From contig CAYNOU010000076.1 in assembly GCA_964398885.1 (NCBI GenBank), forward strand, positions 1 to 10,933: a stretch of DNA of 10,933 nt, given 5' to 3'. The translations under genes and the position numbers were made by a program. Positions 1 to 4,976 of the stretch are shown here, one piece after another; within the stretch, counting starts at the first letter, position 1; each line of letters begins with the position of its first letter. The stretch is from JAGMCF01 sp964398885 (GTDB lineage: Bacteria; Cloacimonadota; Cloacimonadia; JGIOTU-2). The notes beneath the pieces are model-generated. The model made no database searches and had not been told where the DNA came from. It saw only the letters and a program-made list of their open reading frames with translations.

Positions 1-79
1 ACAATTGTTTATACTTTTCATATATATTATTCATTTTTTCTTTTTACATATAACATATATTAGACTGAAACAATCAGTA

Positions 80-101
80 TATCCAAAGGATCCTTCGGAT
101 A
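80..101. repeat. Near-perfect palindrome in the duplicated leader (left copy)
   Basis: TATCC-AAAGG...CCTTC-GGATA forms a near-perfect inverted repeat with one A/C mismatch pair in the stem. The same structure recurs at 1319-1340, where only the central base differs. It could be a DNA palindrome or a hairpin in a transcript; its role is unknown. Confidence 0.6.
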
Positions 102-319
102 ACTACCCTATTTTTGAAGTTAACACACTATAAAACAAATTCCTATCGGTCTTAACGCCCAAACTATGACATTAACTTTCCCAAATGCTTCATAATTTAG
201 TTAAAAAAATAGAAGTTTAAAAAAACATTGTCAAACAATATTTCTAAAAAACTTGCAAAAATTATCCTAATTTTACAAATTTGTTTATCATTGCCGTATA
301 AGAGAGTTAAAAAATAAAT

Positions 320-369
320 ATGTTTAGAGTAAAAAGACCAAGAGGGAAACCCTTAGAAAATTAAGAATT
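320..369 (+). pseudogene. 5' fragment of a second copy of the 133-aa membrane-protein gene
   Basis: The ATG at 320 opens a frame reading MFRVKRPRGKPLEN followed by a stop. It matches MFRIKRPTGQPSRKLRI of the intact gene at 1558, but one base is missing in the codons after the shared proline (CCCTTAG against CCCTCAAG), which shifts the frame. DNA similarity to the intact copy stops at 369, so the rest of the gene is absent. The complete leader upstream is kept. This is a truncated duplicate and should not make a functional product. Confidence 0.8.
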
Positions 370-388
370 GGAAAGGTTAACGGAAAAG

Positions 389-468
389 TTCACCCTGTTA
401 GATAGTCCGCCAAACCCGATAAATCAGGGATGCCAAATTCTCGGCACTCGGGAATCTAACAGGGTGAA
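389..468. repeat. 80-bp element with perfect 15-bp terminal inverted repeats
   Basis: TTCACCCTGTTAGAT at 389-403 is the exact reverse complement of ATCTAACAGGGTGAA at 454-468. The ~50-bp interior is more GC-rich than its surroundings and holds smaller inverted pieces (TGCC...GGCA, CCC...GGG). It begins ~20 bp after the point where the left duplicate copy breaks off. It could be a small non-autonomous mobile element or a large palindrome; there is no protein-coding capacity. Confidence 0.65.
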
Positions 469-532
469 ACGATTGTTAGAATGCTCTTAATACTTTTAAA
501 ACAAAAAACTCTACAAGTTAGCACAAATCATT

Positions 533-703
533 CTATCCTCTAGCAATAATTGCTTCATTGACTGCGTCTACAACTCGTAAGATAAAGCCTTTATTTTTGC
601 TGGTTAGGGCTTCGCCTTCGCCAGAAGCACTACTTAACATAACTGAGTATTTAGGCTTTTTCAGCACCCACCAAGCTATACCTATTACTAAAACCGTTTT
701 CGT
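533..703 (-). pseudogene. C-terminal remnant of a DUF6232-like protein
   Basis: The minus strand encodes a protein-like 56-residue tail ending at a TAG stop (533-535). It has a hydrophobic run TVLVIGIAWWVL, then KYSVMLSSASGEGEALTS, then FILRVVDAVNEAIIARG. The order (membrane-spanning or hydrophobic segment, YxVxL..SSGE..AL strand pair, amphipathic helix at the C-terminus) fits the end of the DUF6232 family as I recall it. No start codon with a ribosome binding site is present. Upstream the frame runs without a stop through a stem-loop (701-760) back to the stop codon of the PH-domain gene at 788, and that intervening translation does not look like protein. The N-terminal half is therefore missing, and the fragment is most likely a dead remnant cut at the stem-loop. 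The family assignment is from memory of the pattern. Confidence 0.55.
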
Positions 704-760
704 GGTTGCCGAAGTCGCAGAAGGCGATTTGTACGAAGCACAGCGAAGTCGGCAACCCCG
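701..760. repeat. 60-bp imperfect stem-loop following the PH-domain gene (attC-like?)
   Basis: Bases 701-712 pair with 749-760 (11 of 12) and 715-718 pair with 743-746. Between the two paired blocks lies a two-base mismatch, and the loop is ~20 nt. On the minus strand it begins ~27 nt after the stop of the PH-domain gene and is preceded by ACATAAC (762-768), which resembles an integron core site. The expected matching GTTRRRY core on the far side is not clean. The bipartite stem right after a gene stop is reminiscent of an integron attC site, but a REP-like palindrome is equally possible. No integrase is in the window. Confidence 0.45.
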
Positions 761-787
761 TGTTATGTGAAGTAGCCGCCATTTTCG

Positions 788-1243
788 TTATTTTGACTCT
801 TGAACAGCAGCAATCTGTTCTTGAGCTCGCTTCCGAAGTTCCAACGGTGCGGATATTTTGTGGAAAGGCGTCTTTGTCCCTCCTGATCCAGTTACCACTA
901 TGGTTCCATAACCAAATATCCTTCCCAGAATTCCCTGGTTAAGAGCGATTCCCTCCGCTTTCGTTAAAAGTATTTCGAGGGAATGTCTACGAATAAACCC
1001 TTCCTTTGCAAGGATCCTCTTATTCGTCACTCCAAATTCCGAAGTAGAGTACGTTATAAATGAAGAGAGTCCCTTTAAGGCGGCAAGCACGATGAAAAGC
1101 CATCCAATCGGTGCTGAATCACTCGCAAATCCGATAATGGCTATGATCAGAAAAATCACTGCCCAGAGGAAGACGAACCAATGCTTCTTGGATCGATACA
1201 CTATCTTCTCTCCAGCCATAAGGTTTTGTTCAATGTAACTCAT
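788..1243 (-). CDS. PH domain-containing membrane protein (bPH_2 / YdbS-like)
   Basis: A 151-aa protein. Residues 1-20 are soluble and start MSYIEQNLMAGEKIVYRSKK, followed by two close hydrophobic helices (~22-39 and ~45-58). A bacterial PH domain of the DUF304/bPH_2 type spans ~65-145, with hallmarks FGVTNKRILAKEGFIRR, a conserved ALNQGILGRIFGYGTIVV stretch and a final helix from ISAPLELRKRAQEQ. Related proteins are small inner-membrane proteins of unknown biochemical role, so none is assigned here. The start is well supported: AAAGGAG lies 7 nt upstream of the ATG. G+C is near one half in sampled lines, against about a quarter in the gene at 1558, so the gene was probably acquired. It sits between the two copies of the direct repeat and is followed by a stem-loop and a DUF6232-like remnant. 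Confidence 0.88.
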   Translation of the reverse strand: MSYIEQNLMAGEKIVYRSKKHWFVFLWAVIFLIIAIIGFASDSAPIGWLFIVLAALKGLSSFITYSTSEFGVTNKRILAKEGFIRRHSLEILLTKAEGIALNQGILGRIFGYGTIVVTGSGGTKTPFHKISAPLELRKRAQEQIAAVQESK

Positions 1244-1289
1244 GTTTTATCTCCTTTCAGTAAGTTGACGTTTGGGTGGCTATTTCGCC

Positions 1290-1608
1290 TAACATACATT
1301 AGACTGAAACAATCAGTATATCCAAAGGCTCCTTCGGATAACTACCCTATTTTTGAAGTTAGCACACTATAAAACAAATTCCTATCGGTCTTAACGCCCA
1401 AACTATGACATTAACTTTTCCAAATGCTTCATAATTAAGTAACAAAACTAAAGTTTCAAAAAAATACTTGTCAAATTTTTTCTAAAAAACTTGCAAAAAT
1501 TTTCGTAATTAAAAAAGTCTGTTTATCATTATAGTATAAGAAAGTTTATAGATAAAAATGTTTAGAATAAAAAGACCAACAGGACAGCCCTCAAGAAAAT
1601 TAAGAATT
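1290..1608 (+). repeat. Right copy of the ~318-bp direct repeat
   Basis: This is the counterpart of 51-369, offset by 1238-1239 bp. Here the leader runs directly into the intact 133-aa gene at 1558, so this copy is probably the original junction or the functional one. The block 1290-1437 is almost identical to its partner, whereas the promoter-proximal AT-rich part is not. Confidence 0.9.
1319..1340. repeat. Near-perfect palindrome in the duplicated leader (right copy)
   Basis: TATCC-AAAGG-CT-CCTTC-GGATA is the same stem as at 80-101, with the centre changed from AT to CT. The paired arms are unchanged between the copies while the centre varies, which is consistent with conservation of the stem. 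Confidence 0.55.
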
Positions 1609-1959
1609 CCAAGACCAATATGGATTTTGCTTATTCTGGCTTCAATCCTTGGAATATTAGTCACAAGATATTGTCACACACAATTAAATAAATACTTAGA
1701 AGTTAAAAATATTGAAATTGAAAGTTTATCTCCAGCTTTAGCACAAGTATATTTTGAGATTGAGAATAAAGCAGATTTTTTCATTAAAAGAAAAGTTATC
1801 GTTAGGCTTTATTCTGGAAGCCTTGAACTCGGTTCAAAAATGATAACTGCAAAGTTAAATAGAAATCACACAACCGGATTTGTCGTTACGATAAATTTCG
1901 TTAAGTTATTAAAAGAAGATGAAACTATAGATGAGATTTCTGTAAGATTTTATGATTAG
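1558..1959 (+). CDS. Small single-pass membrane protein of unknown function
   Basis: A 133-aa protein that I do not recognise as a named family. A basic N-terminus (residues 1-20, rich in R/K) precedes one hydrophobic helix (~21-36, IWILLILASILGILVT). The rest (~45-133) is probably extracytoplasmic and rich in alternating hydrophobic/polar beta-strand patterns (VKNIEIESLSPALAQVYFEIENKADFF, then KVIVRLYSG and ISVRFY). The strands resemble LEA14/FxLYD-type immunoglobulin-like domains, but this is only an impression. The basic side before the helix suggests an N-in orientation. No strong ribosome binding site is visible before the ATG. Upstream lies the 270-bp leader shared with the broken copy at 51-369. 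The gene converges on the ABC exporter gene. Confidence 0.75.
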   Translation: MFRIKRPTGQPSRKLRIPRPIWILLILASILGILVTRYCHTQLNKYLEVKNIEIESLSPALAQVYFEIENKADFFIKRKVIVRLYSGSLELGSKMITAKLNRNHTTGFVVTINFVKLLKEDETIDEISVRFYD

Positions 1960-1994
1960 AGTATAATTAATGGCAAATTTCTAAATCAAAATTT

Positions 1995-2097
1995 AGGGGG
2001 TGGAATAGAACAAGTTTTATAAATAGATCTTTTGTCTTATCTTTACTATTTAAATTACATAAATTATTTGTCTATATATTAATTTATTCCACCCCCT
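1995..2097. repeat. 103-bp AT-rich element with perfect 13-bp inverted ends
   Basis: AGGGGGTGGAATA (1995-2007) and TATTCCACCCCCT (2085-2097) are exact reverse complements, separated by 77 bp of very AT-rich DNA. It lies between the convergent 133-aa gene and ABC exporter gene and overlaps the exporter's stop codon by one base. It could be a MITE-like element or the shared 3' end structure of two convergent transcripts. No obvious target-site duplication is visible. Confidence 0.6.
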
Positions 2098-4250
2098 TAA
2101 TTCTTTTCCACACTATTTCTAAACTGCATCTCATACAATTTTTTATAAAGTCCATCCTTAGCCAAAAGTTCCTCATGAGTTCCTTGCTCAATTATTTCAC
2201 CCTTATCTATAACCATAATCCGCTTACAATTTCTTATTGTTGAAAGACGATGAGCAATAATAAAGGTAGTTCTATCCTTCATCAATCTATTAATAGCTTC
2301 CTGAACCAGGAATTCTGACTCGCTATCTAAAGAAGAAGTGGCTTCATCAAAAATTAGTATTTGTGGGTTTTTCAGAATTGCTCTTGCTATTGCCAATCTT
2401 TGCCTCTGTCCGCCAGATAGTTTAACTCCTCTTTCGCCAATTACTGTATCAAATCCGTTTTCCATTTTTATAATAAAATCATAAGCATTAGCAGCTTTAG
2501 AAGCCTTGATAATGTCTTTCATTGATGCATCAATTCTTCCATAGGCAATATTATTTGCAACAGTATCATCAAAAAGCACCACTTCTTGAGTAACAACGCC
2601 CATAAGATTACGCAAATCATCTATTTTATAATCACGGATATTCTTTCCATCAATAGTTATATTCCCATCTGTTGGGTCGTAAAAACGAATTAGTAAATCC
2701 ATAAGAGTGGATTTGCCACCACCACTTGGTCCCACAAATGCAATCGCTTCCCCTTTATTTACTACAAAATTAACATCATTTATTACAACATCTGAAGTAG
2801 CGTATTTGAATGATATATGATTAAATTCTATTGCATCTTTGAATTCACTTATTTCTATTGCATCTTTTTTATCCGCTGGCTGCTGAACTGGTTCATCAAT
2901 GACAGCAAAGACTCTTTCTGCAGCTGCAAGACTTTTATTGATTTGAGAATAAACCTCTGAAAGCTCCTTTAATGGATGCAGAATAGAAAGTAATGCAGCT
3001 AAAAATAGAAAAAATTTCCCTGCCGTCATTGTACTATACGGATTCAATACTAAAATTCCTCCATATCCAATAAGCACAAAAGTTATGGCTACCCCAATAA
3101 ATTCTGTGAAAGGTGGTGCAAGAGCCCCTGTTGTTACCATCTTAACCGATTTCCTGTAAAGGCTCTTATTCTCTTTATAAAATTTTACCTTTTCATACTT
3201 CCTCATAGCAAATGCTAACACTATCCGAATACTTAAAATTGTTTCCTGCAATATTGAGGTAATATTAGCAAATCTTTGCTGAACCCTACGACTATACCTC
3301 TTTAATTTTCTTGCTATAATACTCACAACTAAAGATATTGGAACAACCACGATTAATGTAATCAAAGAAAAATGTAAGCTAATACTTATCATAATGATTA
3401 AATAGGCAATAATTAAAAGAAAATTCCGCAAGAAAGTAGTTGCTGAAGTAAGAGCCATCACTCTCACTAACTTAACATCATTAGTTGCCCGTGAAATCAA
3501 CTCCCCGACCTTATGACTATGAAAAAATTCCAGCGGCTTTTGTAATACTGAATGATAAAAATCATTACGAATCCACATTATCATCTTCTCTTCTAATTGT
3601 CTGAAAATTATCTTTTGCAAATATCCAGATACTACTTTTATAAAAAAGAGAATAATTCCTATTGTTAGAAGAATTTTTAAAACCTCTCTTTTGGAATTCC
3701 TATTAAGAAAATTCTGGAAAAGTAGTCCAATATCTGTTTCTATTAATTTTAATCTGTCCTCCTTCGTCTTTAATTGTACACTCTCCTCTTTAGTTATTAA
3801 CTTTACATTACTTCCCTTAGTTAATACTCTTATGCTATCCTCATTCATCGCTATTTTTACACTACTCTCTTTAGTTATTAATTTTACACTATTCCCTTTG
3901 GTAATTAATTTCACGCTATCTACTCTGGTTATTACTTTTATACTATCCCCTTTAGTAATTACTTTTATGCTAACTTCTTTATGCCAATTATCCTTAATAG
4001 ATTTAATGCAATTTGCCAACAAATCTTTTGTTTCAACAAACATGTTTCTTTGTTTAATCTCAGAAATCTTCTGTTTGGCTGTTTCCCATTCTTCTACTGA
4101 TTGTTTTACAAATATTTTATCAACAATTGGATAAATAAGCCCAAGAGAAACTCCACTAAATGTAGCGTAGATTATCATAATAACTATACCTAAAACCACA
4201 TTAGGCCAAACTTTTCTTAAATATCCAAGTATACGGAAAAATAATTTCAT
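2097..4250 (-). CDS. MsbA-like ABC exporter (fused permease and ATPase) with repeat-bearing loop
   Basis: A 717-aa half-transporter with TMD and NBD fused, expected to work as a homodimer in the inner membrane. It probably exports lipid (MsbA/lipid A type) or another hydrophobic substrate. TM1 is ~18-40 and TM2 ~190-208; further helices fall at ~270-313 and ~380-425. The NBD (~475-710) is complete: A-loop Tyr483, Walker A GPSGGGKST (507-515), Q-loop Gln555, signature LSGGQ (611-615), Walker B ILIFDE (631-636), D-loop SSLD and H-loop His667. The family is usually ~570-620 aa; the extra length lies in the loop between TM1 and TM2, which holds eight 9-residue repeats at 94-165. AAAGGA lies 4 nt before the ATG. 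It is the last of three minus-strand genes after the Wzi-like and RAYT genes. The exact substrate cannot be read from sequence. Confidence 0.93.
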   Translation of the reverse strand: MKLFFRILGYLRKVWPNVVLGIVIMIIYATFSGVSLGLIYPIVDKIFVKQSVEEWETAKQKISEIKQRNMFVETKDLLANCIKSIKDNWHKEVSIKVITKGDSIKVITRVDSVKLITKGNSVKLITKESSVKIAMNEDSIRVLTKGSNVKLITKEESVQLKTKEDRLKLIETDIGLLFQNFLNRNSKREVLKILLTIGIILFFIKVVSGYLQKIIFRQLEEKMIMWIRNDFYHSVLQKPLEFFHSHKVGELISRATNDVKLVRVMALTSATTFLRNFLLIIAYLIIMISISLHFSLITLIVVVPISLVVSIIARKLKRYSRRVQQRFANITSILQETILSIRIVLAFAMRKYEKVKFYKENKSLYRKSVKMVTTGALAPPFTEFIGVAITFVLIGYGGILVLNPYSTMTAGKFFLFLAALLSILHPLKELSEVYSQINKSLAAAERVFAVIDEPVQQPADKKDAIEISEFKDAIEFNHISFKYATSDVVINDVNFVVNKGEAIAFVGPSGGGKSTLMDLLIRFYDPTDGNITIDGKNIRDYKIDDLRNLMGVVTQEVVLFDDTVANNIAYGRIDASMKDIIKASKAANAYDFIIKMENGFDTVIGERGVKLSGGQRQRLAIARAILKNPQILIFDEATSSLDSESEFLVQEAINRLMKDRTTFIIAHRLSTIRNCKRIMVIDKGEIIEQGTHEELLAKDGLYKKLYEMQFRNSVEKN
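3756..3971 (-). repeat. Eight 27-bp (9-residue) tandem repeats inside the ABC exporter
   Basis: Residues 94-165 divide into eight units of exactly nine residues with no gaps: SIKVITKGD, SIKVITRVD, SVKLITKGN, SVKLITKES, SVKIAMNED, SIRVLTKGS, NVKLITKEE, SVQLKTKED. The consensus is S-[VI]-K-[LV]-I-T-K-[GE]-[DNSE]. A partial ninth unit (RLKLIETD) follows. The units alternate hydrophobic and charged residues, so they could form stacked beta-strands or an elongated solenoid. The array lies in the external loop between TM1 and TM2. Confidence 0.9.
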
Positions 4251-4268
4251 AGAATCCTTTTAATCAAC

Positions 4269-4292
4269 CACGAAGACACTAAGGCACTAAAG
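4269..4292. repeat. Short 8-bp-period tandem repeat (CACNAAGN units)
   Basis: Three units CACGAAGA, CACTAAGG and CACTAAAG lie head to tail just upstream of the ABC exporter, with CAC at 4269, 4277 and 4285. A degenerate relative (CCACAAAG CACTGAAA) is seen near 7242-7257. Function unknown. Confidence 0.5.
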
Positions 4293-4293
4293 A

Positions 4294-4326
4294 GTTTCGT
4301 TCCCAAACTGAGTTTGGGAACGAAAC
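4294..4326. repeat. REP-type palindrome downstream of the RAYT gene
   Basis: GTTTCGTTCCCAAACT (4294-4309) is the exact reverse complement of 4311-4326 around a single central G, so folding leaves a loop of about 5 nt. It starts 7 nt after the transposase stop codon on the minus strand. Its inner 23 bp align with the palindrome at 4917-4939, and the one arm difference is compensated on the other arm (C-G here, A-T there). This is the kind of sequence a RAYT is expected to bind. It might also act as a transcript hairpin between the RAYT and exporter genes. Confidence 0.85.
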
Positions 4327-4332
4327 TGTCTG

Positions 4333-4875
4333 CTAAAATAATTCTGGCAGTTCATCTATCTTGAGTATAATCTCATCGTTTAAATCTCTATTATTTGCAG
4401 AACTATATTTCCAATCCTCAGGTGATGTCACAAAACCCCTTTTAACAGGATTAAAATGAACATATTCAATCTTTTGGTCTAACATTTCTAAAGATGAAAT
4501 CAGCTGAGGGTGAAAACCTTCTTGCCATATTTGATATGTGCTATACTTTTTATATTTCTTTTTATAATATTTGAGTTGATTTAATAACCATAATTTTTTG
4601 TCGCTTTGTAATTGCTCAATTATCTTTTTCGCTGTATGTTTTTTTAAAGACGAGATAATATCAGATAGTTTTTCGCCGAAGACTATTAGATGAAAATGAT
4701 TATCCATAATAACATATGCAAATACCTTTAACCCTTTGTTTATCTGACAAAATCGAATAGATTCAATTATTATTTTAAAGTATGGTTCACTTGTAAATAC
4801 TGGTATCCATTCAACAATTGTTGAAGTTACAAAATAAATACATTTTTCTTCAATAATTTTATATCTGCTTCTCAT
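4333..4875 (-). CDS. REP-associated tyrosine transposase (RAYT, Y1 HUH family)
   Basis: A 180-aa protein of the IS200-like Y1 transposase superfamily (PF01797). The HUH metal motif is in MDNHFHLIV (His60, His62). The nucleophile is most likely Tyr138 in EYVHFNPVKRGFV, followed by PEDWKYSS, the usual RAYT C-terminal signature. An N-terminal YFVTSTIVEWIPVF and a basic middle (Lys-rich ~93-110) also fit. RAYTs are single-copy domesticated relatives of IS200/IS605 transposases, thought to nick and move single-stranded REP palindromes. Matching palindromes lie on both sides (4294-4326, 4887-4909, 4916-4940). The catalytic residues are intact and the length is normal. No clear ribosome binding site precedes the ATG. 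It sits on the same strand between the Wzi-like and exporter genes, with short gaps to each, so it may be co-transcribed or simply inserted there. Confidence 0.92.
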   Translation of the reverse strand: MRSRYKIIEEKCIYFVTSTIVEWIPVFTSEPYFKIIIESIRFCQINKGLKVFAYVIMDNHFHLIVFGEKLSDIISSLKKHTAKKIIEQLQSDKKLWLLNQLKYYKKKYKKYSTYQIWQEGFHPQLISSLEMLDQKIEYVHFNPVKRGFVTSPEDWKYSSANNRDLNDEIILKIDELPELF

Positions 4876-4886
4876 TTTATGCCATC

Positions 4887-4909
4887 ATTACAAAACGCAG
4901 TTTTGTAAT
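4887..4909. repeat. REP-type palindrome upstream of the RAYT gene (1)
   Basis: ATTACAAAAC, then GCA, then GTTTTGTAAT: perfect 10-bp arms and a 3-nt loop, 12 bp upstream of the transposase start. It shares the CAAAAC-NNN-GTTTTG core with the palindrome at 4916-4940. Confidence 0.85.
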
Positions 4910-4915
4910 CAATTG

Positions 4916-4940
4916 TGTTCCAAAACTTAGTTTTGGAACA
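4916..4940. repeat. REP-type palindrome upstream of the RAYT gene (2)
   Basis: TGTTCCAAAAC, then TTA, then GTTTTGGAACA: perfect 11-bp arms. It is next to the palindrome at 4887-4909 and related to the one at 4294-4326 on the other side of the transposase. The tandem pair plus a distal copy is a typical REP/BIME arrangement around a RAYT. Confidence 0.85.
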
Positions 4941-4976
4941 AGTAGTAGATTGATAATGAATGGAGGCATCAGCATA

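Larger units (their letters stand above)
51..369 (+). repeat. Left copy of a ~318-bp direct repeat (leader plus broken gene start)
   Basis: This stretch aligns with 1290-1608 nearly base for base. The first ~148 bases differ at only four or five positions. The following ~170 bases, covering the AT-rich leader and gene start, diverge more and carry small indels. The left edge is at TAACATA and the right edge at TTAAGAATT, after which the two copies are unrelated. No intact gene lies in 1-532; this copy holds only the broken gene start at 320. Confidence 0.9.

Noticed and set aside
389..468. GTTAGAT and ATCTAAC at the ends of the 80-bp element as integron core sites
   Set aside because: They match GTTRRRY and RYYYAAC but in the opposite order to an attC site, so the resemblance is probably chance.
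558..942. Two plus-strand open frames of 70 and 78 aa
   Set aside because: They lie antisense to the DUF6232-like remnant, the stem-loop and the PH-domain gene; their translations lack protein-like patterns.
3756..3971. 27-bp periodic repeats as a CRISPR array
   Set aside because: The repeats are contiguous with no spacers and are in frame within an ABC exporter gene.
3691..4134. Plus-strand 147-aa open frame with many hydrophobic repeats
   Set aside because: It is the antisense shadow of the 9-residue repeats in the ABC exporter; the sense protein has all family motifs and a ribosome site, this frame has neither.
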